Shown here one piece after another: positions 8,705 through 17,537 of a stretch of 29,056 bases of DNA. The stretch is from Acidithiobacillus ferruginosus (lineage in GTDB: Bacteria; Pseudomonadota; Gammaproteobacteria; Acidithiobacillales; Acidithiobacillaceae), in NCBI RefSeq assembly GCF_018854495.1, contig NZ_JABBDR010000135.1, forward strand, positions 1 to 29,056. Reading direction: 5' to 3'. Below the pieces are notes generated by a model. It ran no database searches and had not been told where the DNA came from. It saw nothing but the letters and a program-made list of their open reading frames with translations. Positions within the stretch are counted from its first letter, which is position 1; every line of letters begins with the position of its first letter. Position numbers and translations under genes: made by a program.

Positions 8705-9985
8705 ATGGATAGTATTTTGGCGCATGAAGCAATACCAAAGTATTTTGGTCGTCGTGTGCGCAGCATGCTATTAATGCCTGCTATAGTTCGCTGGACAACG
8801 ACATTATTTTTGCTATCATTGGTTTGCTATGGTCCTTTTCGTTATTATATGGCGAAGTTTGGCCTTGCTGAATTTGTGTATATACCAAAGATTCTGTTGC
8901 TTATTATGATACCATTCATGATAAGTTACTTTGGGCGCGCTAGTAAGGCATTAATTATTGGGGGTGCGATTGTAACGCTATTCGCTGGGTGGGGCATGAT
9001 AGAGCTTCCTTCTCCTGACCAATCATTATTTGGAGTGTGGGTGATCATACCATTGCTATATGGTTTGGCGTCAGCGCGCTATTTTATTAATGATCAGAAC
9101 GCATACAAGAAGATATTTGTTGTGTTATTTATTATAGCTTTTTCAGGGGTTCTTGTTAACGTTTTCGTGCAATATCCGTGGGTTGGTGCAAGCTTTAAAA
9201 TTGGTGGGGCGGAAGTGCAAATTTCTCGGAGATGGTGGGCGTTTGGGATCAGTAGGGTCGGCGGATTTTCCGGCGCCTCTTTCGACGCGGCCATACAGAT
9301 CATGTTTTTTTCTGTCTGGCTGATGTTTGTTATAAACAGCAACGCCATAAAAATATTGGTGTGGATTATTTCTGGTGTAGGTATTACGCTGACAACAACA
9401 AAGGGTGTCCTTGGAGCATATTTGATATTAACTACATTTTTTATAAGCGGAAAAATATTTGGCCATAAATTGTTGTGGCGCCAAATCTGGGTGCTGCTTT
9501 TGTTGGTTAATCTCAGCTTGTTAGTTATTTTGCCGCTGTCAACTGTTATTATCCATTATAATCCAACATTTCATGGTTATTTTGATCGGTTTATCTTTGC
9601 GAGTTTCGGCGATAGACTGAACTATACATGGCCGGCGTCATTCGGCCTTTTGCATCATGATGCGGGATGGTTTTTCGGTCGGGGGATTGGCGGAATCGGC
9701 ACCCCGCAAACCTATTTCGAGCCATCAAATGCGCTGCCCGCAGATAATTTATATGTTTATTTGGCGGTTGATCTTGGGCCGATTCTCGCTGCCGTAATAT
9801 TGCTTGCCATTTGCTTGAAGGCGGCCCGGTCATTTTGGAGGGCGAATGATGCATCTTTAACCTTTTCTATCCTTATTGTTTTGATGGCATACGGTATGGT
9901 GGTAAATATCATTGAAGCACCTATACTATCCCTTTTCTTTGGGGTGGTCATTGGTAGATTATTTCAGAAGGACCGAGAGGTATAA
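8705..9985 (+). CDS. Wzy/O-antigen ligase-like polymerase, AT-rich
   Basis: 426-aa polytopic membrane protein with about 10-12 hydrophobic segments and a larger periplasmic loop near residues 300-355 (DRFIFASFGDRLNYTWPASF to NALPADNLYVYLAVDLG). This layout fits O-antigen polymerases and the Wzy_C/WaaL group, as does its place between glycosyltransferases and downstream of a flippase and Wzz. Wzy proteins are poorly conserved, so the call rests on topology and context. The coding sequence is visibly richer in A and T than its neighbours (many ttt, att and tat codons), a common sign that the polymerase gene was acquired separately. The start is supported by AAGAAGAGG. Confidence 0.75.
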   Translation: MDSILAHEAIPKYFGRRVRSMLLMPAIVRWTTTLFLLSLVCYGPFRYYMAKFGLAEFVYIPKILLLIMIPFMISYFGRASKALIIGGAIVTLFAGWGMIELPSPDQSLFGVWVIIPLLYGLASARYFINDQNAYKKIFVVLFIIAFSGVLVNVFVQYPWVGASFKIGGAEVQISRRWWAFGISRVGGFSGASFDAAIQIMFFSVWLMFVINSNAIKILVWIISGVGITLTTTKGVLGAYLILTTFFISGKIFGHKLLWRQIWVLLLLVNLSLLVILPLSTVIIHYNPTFHGYFDRFIFASFGDRLNYTWPASFGLLHHDAGWFFGRGIGGIGTPQTYFEPSNALPADNLYVYLAVDLGPILAAVILLAICLKAARSFWRANDASLTFSILIVLMAYGMVVNIIEAPILSLFFGVVIGRLFQKDREV

Positions 9986-9991
9986 TTAAAC

Positions 9992-11032
9992 GTGTTCTAC
10001 GTTAATTCCAGAACTTTAGGCCATTCCATAACCGGTGTGCAACGCTATTTGCTAGAGTTGCGTCAACGCATGCCTGCAGATGAAATACAACAAATAGCCC
10101 CCCAGCATCCTCTCAGCGGTTCCCGCGCGCACCTCTGGGAGCAGGCGGTCCTGCCGCTGCGGACGCGGGGGCATCTGCTCTGGAGTCCAAGCAACACGGG
10201 TCCTCTGGGGGTATCCAGGCAAGTGGTGACCATCCATGATGTAGTACCGATCGACCATCCAGAATGGCTCAATCCGCGCTTTGCGGCGTGGTACCGATTT
10301 CTCACGCCCAAGCTGGCGCGACGGGTCTCACGGGTGATTACCGACTCGGAATTCACCAAGTCACGTCTTTTGGAAACCACTGGCGTCGCTGATGACAAAG
10401 TTATTGTGGTCCCATTGGGAGTGGACGCACGTTTTGTTCCACAGGATAAGGCGCAGATGGACAGCTCCATCCAAAAACTGGGGCTGCCAACTAGCCGTTA
10501 CGTGCTGAGCCTCGGCTCCCTGGAGCCGCGCAAGAATCTTGGGCGGCTACTGCGCGCCTGGGAGGTGATTCATCGCGGCTTGCCGGAAGATGTGTGGCTG
10601 GTCGTGAGCGGGGCGAAAGGGAAAAGTCTGGTATTTCAGGATGTCCCGGAGCTAGAGACGCTGCCACCGCGAGTCTTTCTCACCGGCCATGTCCCCGATG
10701 AACTTCTCCCCTCCCTGTACGCCGGGGCGATGACCTTCGCGTATCTTTCTGTTTACGAAGGTTTCGGGCTTCCCCCCCTGGAGGCGATGGCATCAGGTAC
10801 CCCTACGCTGGTGGGTAACCGTGCTTCGTTGCCGGAAGTGGTGGGCGATGCGGCCGTGCAAGTGGACCCTTTTGACATCGAAGCCATTGCGGACGGTCTT
10901 CATCGGCTGATCAAGGATTCTTCCCTGCGCACGCTGCTACGGGAGAAGGGTCTGGAACGTGCCGCACAGTTCAACTGGGATAAAACCGCCGAACAGACCT
11001 GGCGGGTGCTTGCGGAGGCTGCGAAAGACTGA
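9992..11032 (+). CDS. Family 4 glycosyltransferase (GTG start)
   Basis: 346-aa GT-B glycosyltransferase resembling cluster-encoded mannosyltransferases. The N-terminus FYVNSRTLGHSITGVQRYLL carries the G-V-Q-R-Y acceptor motif, followed by VTIHDVVPIDHPEW. The donor half has YVLSLGSLEPRKNLGRLLRA and the E-x7-E block YEGFGLPPLEAMASGTPTLV, then LPEVVGDAAVQVDP. The start codon is GTG at 9992, with GAGAGG about 12 bases before it; no better start is available because the family N-terminus begins here. The stop TGA (11030-11032) overlaps the ATG of a 22-codon GT4 stub. Composition returns to GC-rich after the AT-rich polymerase gene. Confidence 0.88.
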   Translation: MFYVNSRTLGHSITGVQRYLLELRQRMPADEIQQIAPQHPLSGSRAHLWEQAVLPLRTRGHLLWSPSNTGPLGVSRQVVTIHDVVPIDHPEWLNPRFAAWYRFLTPKLARRVSRVITDSEFTKSRLLETTGVADDKVIVVPLGVDARFVPQDKAQMDSSIQKLGLPTSRYVLSLGSLEPRKNLGRLLRAWEVIHRGLPEDVWLVVSGAKGKSLVFQDVPELETLPPRVFLTGHVPDELLPSLYAGAMTFAYLSVYEGFGLPPLEAMASGTPTLVGNRASLPEVVGDAAVQVDPFDIEAIADGLHRLIKDSSLRTLLREKGLERAAQFNWDKTAEQTWRVLAEAAKD

Positions 11033-11100
11033 TGCGCGTCGCTATTGTCCACGACTGGCTGGTGGTGTACGCAGGCGCGGAGCGGGTGCTGGAGCGCTAA
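11032..11100 (+). pseudogene. N-terminal stub of a destroyed GT4 gene
   Basis: A 22-codon frame encodes MRVAIVHDWLVVYAGAERVL followed by ER and a stop. That is the exact start of a family 4 glycosyltransferase (the A-I-V-H-D-W-L and A-G-A-E-R-V-L motifs), but it ends before the rest of the acceptor domain. Its ATG overlaps the stop of the upstream GT4, and its TAA overlaps the ATG of the downstream GT2 (TAATG at 11098-11102). A matching C-terminal piece of a GT4 lies immediately after that GT2, at 12019-12150. The natural reading is that one GT4 gene lost its middle and had it replaced by the GT2. Confidence 0.75.
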
Positions 11101-12026
11101 TGTCGGTAACTAAGGTTGCATTGATCATTCCAACGTTGAACGGTGGCGAAGTCTGGCTGCGCTGCCTCGATGCCTTGCGCCAGCAGGTTCCGCCGCCAGA
11201 GTACGTGTTGATTGTAGACTCTGGCTCAAAAGATGGTACGGATGTGGCTGCATTGGAAAACGGTTTTGAGGTCCTGCGCTTGACCAAGGGGACATTCGAC
11301 CACGGAGGGACGCGGCAGATGGCTGCGAACCGACTGACAGCGTTTGATGTGCTGGTTTATCTCACCCAGGACGCCGTGCTGTCAGATTCCAATGCCTTGG
11401 CGCAGTTGGTGGCGCCATTTGCTGATCTCCGAGTAGGTGCTACCTATGGGCGCCAGTTGCCTAGGCTGGGCTCCGGAGCCATAGAGGCCCATGCGCGACT
11501 TTTCAATTACCCACCTCAGTCGAATAAGCGAACCATTGCAGACAAGACACGTATGGGTATCAAGGCGGCCTTCACCTCCAATTCCTTTGCGGCCTACCGC
11601 ACTGAAGCACTTATGGCGGTTGGAGGCTTTCCCCCAAGCCTGATTCTGGGTGAAGACATGGTGGTGGCTGCAAGGATGCTGCAGGCAGGCTGGGCTGTCG
11701 CCTATGTAGCCGAAGCTCAGGTGTGGCACTCGCATGGCTATAGCGTGGTGCAGGAGTTTAAGCGCTATTTCGATATAGGCGTGATGCATCAGGATCAGGC
11801 GTGGATTCTTCGGGATTTTGGAAAGCCGGAAGGCGAGGGCGGCCGCTTCGTGCGTTCCGAGATTGCCTATCTCATTCGGCACGCGCCGTGGTTGTTGCCT
11901 TCTGCTTTTATTCGCACCCTGGCCAAATATCTGGGATACAAGCTAGGCCAGCATTCGTCCTCGTTGCCCTTGTCCACCAAACGAAAACTGAGCATGCACC
12001 GAGGTTTTTGGGATAAGCATGGGTAG
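11100..12026 (+). CDS. Family 2 glycosyltransferase, rhamnosyltransferase-like
   Basis: 308-aa GT-A glycosyltransferase. The N-terminal strand VALIIPTLNGGEVWLRCLDA is followed by LIVDSGSKDGTDVAAL. The FDHGGTRQMAANRL segment (usual F-N-H-G-G-T-R-N) is typical of rhamnosyltransferases, and LVYLTQDAVLSD is the Q-D-A metal-site equivalent. Later blocks include GGFPPSLILGEDMVVAARML and a C-terminal RRxY-like tail (KLGQHSSSLPLSTKRKLS). ATG 11100 is chosen because it starts just before the first strand and overlaps the stop of the upstream stub; the frame extends further upstream but there lies inside the GT4 gene. The gene sits between two ends of a disrupted GT4. Confidence 0.88.
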   Translation: MSVTKVALIIPTLNGGEVWLRCLDALRQQVPPPEYVLIVDSGSKDGTDVAALENGFEVLRLTKGTFDHGGTRQMAANRLTAFDVLVYLTQDAVLSDSNALAQLVAPFADLRVGATYGRQLPRLGSGAIEAHARLFNYPPQSNKRTIADKTRMGIKAAFTSNSFAAYRTEALMAVGGFPPSLILGEDMVVAARMLQAGWAVAYVAEAQVWHSHGYSVVQEFKRYFDIGVMHQDQAWILRDFGKPEGEGGRFVRSEIAYLIRHAPWLLPSAFIRTLAKYLGYKLGQHSSSLPLSTKRKLSMHRGFWDKHG

Positions 12027-12150
12027 GAATGCGCGGGTCTGCATGTTGGCGGCGGAGGAGGACTTCGCCCTGCGCTTCGCCCCGGAGCGCTTCCGCGCGG
12101 AGTTCACGGCCTTCGTGGAGCGGGAATGGGCGGCGTTCCGGGGTGGTTAA
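12019..12150 (+). pseudogene. C-terminal fragment of a GT4 gene
   Basis: A frame open from ATG 12019, overlapping the GT2 stop by 8 bases, ends with LRFAPERFRAEFTAFVEREW and a short tail before TAA at 12148. The pattern R-F-x-P-E-R-F-R-x-E-F-x-x-F-V-E is the usual last helix of family 4 glycosyltransferases; the first dozen residues do not look native. It most likely belongs to the same original gene as the stub at 11032-11100. It has no plausible independent function. Confidence 0.65.
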
Positions 12151-12212
12151 ACAGGGCGGATGTTCGACTGGATGAATTGTAAGGTTCGCTCGCGCCGTTG
12201 CGATGGTGTGTC

Positions 12213-12241
12213 TTGACCCGGCACTGCCTGCACCCGATAAT
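12213..12241 (+). promoter_or_regulatory. Promoter of tRNA-Lys
   Basis: TTGACC at 12213-12218 and GATAAT at 12236-12241 are separated by exactly 17 bases and end 35 bases before the tRNA 5' end. This is a good sigma-70-type match in a region otherwise free of genes (12151-12276). Confidence 0.6.
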
Positions 12242-12276
12242 ACGCAGCCCTGTCGGGTATCTTGCCAGGGCCTTTG

Positions 12277-12352
12277 GGGGATGTAGCTCAGTCGGTAGAG
12301 CAGCGGCCTTTTAAGCCGTGGGTCGCGGGTTCGAATCCCGCCGTCCCCACCA
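12277..12352 (+). tRNA. tRNA-Lys (anticodon TTT), CCA encoded
   Basis: A complete 76-base cloverleaf can be drawn by hand. The acceptor GGGGATG pairs with CGTCCCC (one G-T pair), the D arm is GCTC/GAGC, and the anticodon stem GCGGC/GCCGT encloses CTTTTAA with anticodon TTT. A five-base variable loop and the T arm GCGGG-TTCGAAT-CCCGC follow, then discriminator A and encoded CCA. It separates the polysaccharide locus from the toxin-antitoxin/mercury block. tRNA 3' ends are frequent integration sites, but I saw no duplicated 3' end in this window. Confidence 0.95.
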
Positions 12353-12493
12353 AATAAAACAATAGATTATACGAATTCTGGTCTGGTCAATTTTCGCATT
12401 TTCGGCAACCGGTATCCAAGCGGTATCTATTGCGCGAACCCTACAACCTCCTAACACGGCCCGCTTCTGCGGAGACGCTCCCGAAAGTTGCTA

Positions 12494-12526
12494 TTGTCAA
12501 GGTCATCAATAGGGTGTACAAACACC
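12494..12526 (+). promoter_or_regulatory. Candidate promoter and operator of the RHH/PIN pair
   Basis: TTGTCA at 12494-12499 and TACAAA at 12517-12522 are spaced by 17 bases. A short inverted repeat GGTGT-acaa-ACACC (12513-12526) covers the -10 element, the position expected for autorepression by a ribbon-helix-helix antitoxin. The distance to the antitoxin ATG is about 30 bases. Confidence 0.4.
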
Positions 12527-12556
12527 TATGTACGCAAACACTGATTGGAGAGCGCC

Positions 12557-12796
12557 ATGAATACCGTTCGCTGGAACATCGCCGTGTCGCCGGAGGTGGA
12601 TCAGTCCGTGCGCATGTTCATCGCTGCACAGGGCGGCGGCCGCAAGGGCGATTTGTCTCGCTTCATCGAGGAAGCCGTGCGCGCCTATCTCCTGGAGCGC
12701 GCCGTCGATCAGGCCAAGACCACCGCCGCCGGCATGAGCGAAGCCGATCTGACCGACCTTATCGACGAAGCGGTGCAATGGGCGCGTGAGCATTGA
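12557..12796 (+). CDS. Ribbon-helix-helix antitoxin of a PIN toxin
   Basis: 79-aa protein that probably binds DNA through an N-terminal ribbon-helix-helix and neutralises the PIN protein encoded next. The strand VRWNIAVSPEVDQSVRMFIA is followed by the helix region GRKGDLSRFIEEAVRAYLLE, typical of CopG-like antitoxins. The remaining acidic C-terminus (MSEADLTDLIDEAVQWAREH) is the likely toxin-binding part. ATG 12557 has GGAG 7 bases upstream and is preferred to the TTG four codons earlier. The stop overlaps the toxin start as TGATG. Confidence 0.8.
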   Translation: MNTVRWNIAVSPEVDQSVRMFIAAQGGGRKGDLSRFIEEAVRAYLLERAVDQAKTTAAGMSEADLTDLIDEAVQWAREH

Positions 12797-13215
12797 TGCG
12801 CGTCATCCTGGACACCAACGTGCTGCTCGGCGCGCTGATCTCGCCGCACGGCCCGCCCGACACAATCTACCGCGCTTGGCGCGCGGCGCGCTTCGAGCTG
12901 GTGACATCGACGGCCCAGCTTGACGAACTGCGGCGCGTGAGCCGATACCCGAAGCTCAAGACCATCCTGCCCGCGCACCGCATCGGCACGATGGTCAACA
13001 ACATGCAGCGCGCCATCGTGCTGAATACCCTGCCGCCTCTGCCGGAAGGCGTGGACGCGAACGATCCAAACGATGCATTCCTGCTGGCGATGGCCATGGC
13101 GGGCGAAGCGGACTACCTCGTAACCGGCGACCGCCGCGCCGGGTTGCTGCAACGTGGCGGCATCGGCCGCACGCGCATCGTCACTCCGGCCACATTCTGC
13201 GCCGAGGCGCTTTGA
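12796..13215 (+). CDS. PIN-domain toxin (COG1569-type ribonuclease)
   Basis: 139-aa PIN-fold protein, predicted metal-dependent RNase. The acidic site is visible as D6 in VILDTNVLLGAL, E44 in AQLDELRRVSRYPKL, D93 in DANDPNDAFLLAMA and D112 in YLVTGDRRAGLL. It matches the group annotated as putative toxin-antitoxin toxin component, PIN family. ATG 12796 overlaps the antitoxin stop, which fixes the start and makes the pair an operon. Length is normal and no lesion is visible. The gene ends 156 bases before the convergently oriented merR. Confidence 0.85.
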   Translation: MRVILDTNVLLGALISPHGPPDTIYRAWRAARFELVTSTAQLDELRRVSRYPKLKTILPAHRIGTMVNNMQRAIVLNTLPPLPEGVDANDPNDAFLLAMAMAGEADYLVTGDRRAGLLQRGGIGRTRIVTPATFCAEAL

Positions 13216-13371
13216 CGCCCCATGTCGGCCAGCTTCCTGTCCCCACCACGCAACGCGAACGCTATAGCCGCTATCCAGACACGCTGATGAATATTCAGAG
13301 ACGAAACTCGAAATCTCAAAACCCGTCATACATAGTATGAAATCGAGAATGAATTTAGAGGCTGTCCGCAG

Positions 13372-13794
13372 CTATACGGTGAGGTTCGTTCCGTTATGCA
13401 ATGACGCAATCAGCGGGCAGGAAACATTCCCCTGCCGCGAGTGACAGGCGCACACCAGATCAGACAGGACGGCCTCCATGCGCGCCAGGTCCGCCATCTT
13501 TTCGCGCACGTCCTGGAGCTTGTGCTCGGCCAGACTGCTGGCTTCCTCGCAATGGGTGCCATCCTCCAGCCGCAGCAACTCGGCAATTTCATCCAGGCTG
13601 AACCCTAGCCGCTGGGCCGACTTCACGAATTTCACCCGCACCACGTCCGCCTCGCCGTAGCGGCGAATGCTGCCGTATGGCTTGTCCGGCTCCGGTAGCA
13701 AGCCCTTGCGCTGATAGAACCGGATCGTCTCCACGTTGACCCCGGCCGCCTTGGCGAAAACGCCGATGGTCAGGTTCTCCAAATTATTTTCCAT
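13372..13794 (-). CDS. merR: MerR, Hg(II)-responsive regulator
   Basis: 140-aa activator/repressor of the mercury operon; it binds the spacer of the divergent promoter and untwists it when Hg(II) binds. The N-terminal HTH ([20 protein letters not shown]) and wing ([20 protein letters not shown]) are nearly the same as Tn501/Tn21 MerR as I remember it. The three mercury ligands are present: the cysteine in GTHCEEAS, and those in [12 protein letters not shown] that correspond to C117 and C126. The last residues (HNGTNLTV) differ from the usual C-terminus and make it slightly shorter than the 144-aa reference. It is divergent from merTPA, so it controls both directions. Confidence 0.97.
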   Translation of the reverse strand: MENNLENLTIGVFAKAAGVNVETIRFYQRKGLLPEPDKPYGSIRRYGEADVVRVKFVKSAQRLGFSLDEIAELLRLEDGTHCEEASSLAEHKLQDVREKMADLARMEAVLSDLVCACHSRQGNVSCPLIASLHNGTNLTV

Positions 13795-13799
13795 ACCGC

Positions 13800-13830
13800 T
13801 TTACTCCGTACATAAGTACGGAAGTAAGGT
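13800..13830 (+). promoter_or_regulatory. merT promoter with MerR operator
   Basis: TTTACT (-35, 13800-13805) and TAAGGT (-10, 13825-13830) are separated by 19 bases, the long spacer that makes mer promoters MerR-dependent. The spacer contains the dyad CCGTAC-ATAA-GTACGG at 13806-13821, the canonical MerR site. Compared with the Tn501 promoter I recall, the -35 is TTTACT instead of TTGACT, which may lower basal activity. Confidence 0.92.
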
Positions 13831-13865
13831 TACGCTATCCAATCCAAATTCGAAAGGAGAAGCGT

Positions 13866-14216
13866 ATGTCTGAACCACAAACCGGGCGCGGCGCGCTCTT
13901 CGCCGGCGGGCTGGCCGCCATCCTCGCCTCGACCTGCTGCCTCGGGCCGCTGGTCCTGGTCGCCTTGGGAATCAGCGGCGCCTGGATTGGCAACTTGACG
14001 GCGTTGGAACCGTATCGCCCGTTCTTCATCGCCGCGGCACTCATCGCGCTGTTCTTCGCCTGGCGGCGCATCTACCGCTCGGCACAAGCCTGCAAACCGG
14101 GTGAAGTCTGCGCGATTCCACAGGTTCGCTCCGTTTATAAGCTCGTTTTCTGGATCGTAGCCGCCTTGATCCTGGTTGCCATCGCTTTTCCGTACGTCCT
14201 GCCGCTGTTCTATTGA
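13866..14216 (+). CDS. merT: MerT, mercuric ion transporter
   Basis: 116-aa inner-membrane protein with three transmembrane helices that takes Hg(II) from MerP and delivers it to MerA in the cytoplasm. The cysteine pair C24-C25 in TM1 (LASTCCLGPLVLVALG) and the cytoplasmic-loop pair C76 and C82 (ACKPGEVCAIP) are all present. Length is standard. AAAGGAG lies 6-12 bases upstream of the start. It is the first gene of the operon, followed after 12 bases by merP. Confidence 0.96.
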   Translation: MSEPQTGRGALFAGGLAAILASTCCLGPLVLVALGISGAWIGNLTALEPYRPFFIAAALIALFFAWRRIYRSAQACKPGEVCAIPQVRSVYKLVFWIVAALILVAIAFPYVLPLFY

Positions 14217-14228
14217 AAGGAGATTGTC

Positions 14229-16206
<1,978 letters not shown>

Positions 16207-16283
16207 GGGAAAGGAGGTTTACCCCATTACTTCATACTAGAGACGGAAATACCAGACAGGAGGATGTTGGCGGTCTTGTGCAC

Positions 16284-16299
16284 CCAGCAGCGCTGCTGG
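16284..16299. repeat. 16-base perfect palindrome
   Basis: CCAGCAGCGCTGCTGG reads the same on both strands. It lies in the 149-base gap between merA and the DUF4124 gene (16207-16355), which has no other convincing element apart from a TATATTTAAAAAAGG run at about 16315-16330. It could be a regulator site or a mark of the mer module's right edge. Confidence 0.5.
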
Positions 16300-16355
16300 C
16301 AGGATATGAGCATGCTATATTTAAAAAAGGGTCTTTTGCATCTGGTTCCGCGATC

Positions 16356-16907
16356 ATGTTCTACTGCGTTCTGCGTCCTATCTCGCGCTCCTGGCTTATG
16401 GCTCTTCTGGTCGCTTCGGCAGGTCTCGTTCTGTCCGACTGGATGAGTTCGCCGATAGCGCAGGCTGATCCTATCTACCGATGGGTATCTCCGAGCGGCG
16501 TCATCAGTTACGGAGACCAGCCTCCTCCCGATGCCCGAAAACTTCAGGAGTTACCTCCCGCCCTTCCTCCGGTCCCTGCGCCCTCGCAAAAGCGGCAACC
16601 TGCACCGTCACCCAAGCCTTCCACGGAAGGGAATAAAGCGCTGACTGCTATGGAGAGGCTAAACTTACTCACCGCCATCAATAATTATCAACGAAGTCTG
16701 CAGCCACAACCGGAATCCCGGCGGCATGTATACATTCCAGCCTATATAGGCCCAGGACCTTACCACTTTGAACGCCCTCGTCGTCGCCACCGACCTCCAC
16801 CCTTCCACCTGCGTCCTATCCGCCCCCCTGCCAATCTGCCACCGACAGTGCTTCTGCCACCCGCGGCACCCGCATCGGCTTATTCTTCACCGGTGCTCTT
16901 GCCATAA
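16356..16907 (+). CDS. Secreted DUF4124-domain, proline-rich protein
   Basis: 183-aa exported protein of unknown function. Hydrophobic residues about 14-37 (LMALLVASAGLVLSD up to SSPIAQA) look like a signal peptide or anchor. Directly after it comes the short DUF4124 motif (DPIYRWVSPSGVISYGDQPP), a domain common at the N-terminus of proteobacterial envelope proteins. The remainder is low-complexity and rich in Pro, Arg and His (for example HFERPRRRHRPPPFHLRP), with no recognised fold. ATG 16356 was chosen because it places the signal segment at the N-terminus; no strong ribosome site is visible and M15 is a possible alternative start. It is not obviously part of the mer operon. Confidence 0.65.
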   Translation: MFYCVLRPISRSWLMALLVASAGLVLSDWMSSPIAQADPIYRWVSPSGVISYGDQPPPDARKLQELPPALPPVPAPSQKRQPAPSPKPSTEGNKALTAMERLNLLTAINNYQRSLQPQPESRRHVYIPAYIGPGPYHFERPRRRHRPPPFHLRPIRPPANLPPTVLLPPAAPASAYSSPVLLP

Positions 16908-17205
16908 TGCAGAGCAAATGATGGACTATGCGGCTCTCATTTCAAGGTAAAATGCAGGCACTAAAGACGGCTCGACGCGAAATGGCCTTGCAACATTGCA
17001 TAGAGGATGATTTTTTCTGACGCGACGGTCACAGCTACAAAAAATCGTGCCCATATCGCTGGGTGAATGGACGGTATGCAGCGGTTGCAGCCGTCCAGCG
17101 GACTGATCATCATGTTCTCAAAACTCGTCACCATGGCTGTAAACCGTAGCAGTCTTTTGAGCATGGTTTTCGAGAGTTGCAACCATTTTCTGGCGGATCG
17201 GCATT

Positions 17206-17250
17206 TTGAATTGTACGGCGATTTGCCGTATTATTGTCTCAGGAGGAGGA
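17206..17250 (+). promoter_or_regulatory. Promoter, operator and RBS of the DUF1778/GNAT pair
   Basis: TTGAAT (17206-17211) and TATTAT (17229-17234) are 17 bases apart. Between them a perfect inverted repeat TACGGC-GATTT-GCCGTA (17214-17230) fills the spacer, an ideal place for repression by the RHH antitoxin. AGGAGGAGGA at 17241-17250 is a strong ribosome site five bases before the ATG. The rest of the gap after the DUF4124 gene (16908-17205) shows nothing I can interpret as coding or as a known element. Confidence 0.65.
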
Positions 17251-17255
17251 TAACC

Positions 17256-17537
17256 ATGCCAGTCACCGTCTCTACCGCCCGTCTCGAAGCCAGAATCAGT
17301 ACGGATCTGCATGCGATGCTCAAGCGTGCTGCTGAACTTCAGGGGCGCACCATGACCGATTTCGTGGTAGCTGCCGTGCAGGACGCCGCGCAACGCGCCA
17401 TCGAACAAGCCGAAGTGATCCGTCTGTCGCTGGCCGATCAGGAGTGTTTCGCGCAAGCGCTGCTGTCGCCACCGAAACCAGCCCCCGCTTTGGAACGCGC
17501 CTTTACCCGTCGCAGCAAGCTCTTGCGCACGGAATGA
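17256..17537 (+). CDS. DUF1778 (TacA-type) antitoxin
   Basis: 93-aa ribbon-helix-helix antitoxin. The N-terminal strand and helices (TARLEARISTDLHAMLKRAA and LQGRTMTDFVVAAVQDAAQR) match the DUF1778 family, which pairs with GNAT acetyltransferase toxins. The C-terminal stretch (LSLADQECFAQALLSPPKPA) corresponds to the part that wraps the toxin active site in TacA/AtaR. The start at 17256 is set by the strong AGGAGGAGGA. The stop overlaps the toxin start as ATGA. It likely autorepresses through the inverted repeat in its promoter. Confidence 0.88.
   Translation: MPVTVSTARLEARISTDLHAMLKRAAELQGRTMTDFVVAAVQDAAQRAIEQAEVIRLSLADQECFAQALLSPPKPAPALERAFTRRSKLLRTE

Noticed and set aside
12353..12556. 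Attachment site duplicate of the tRNA-Lys 3' end
   Set aside because: I looked for a second copy of the tRNA 3' segment in the window and saw none; only short repeats such as CGGTATC are present.
16264..16446. Plus-strand 60-aa frame starting directly at AGGAGG ATG
   Set aside because: The ribosome site has no spacing to the ATG, and the frame overlaps the DUF4124 gene, whose signal peptide and domain are in another frame.
16961..17182. Minus-strand 73-aa frame in the gap before the DUF1778 gene
   Set aside because: No motif, no ribosome site, and codon use unlike its neighbours; the gap is better left as non-coding.
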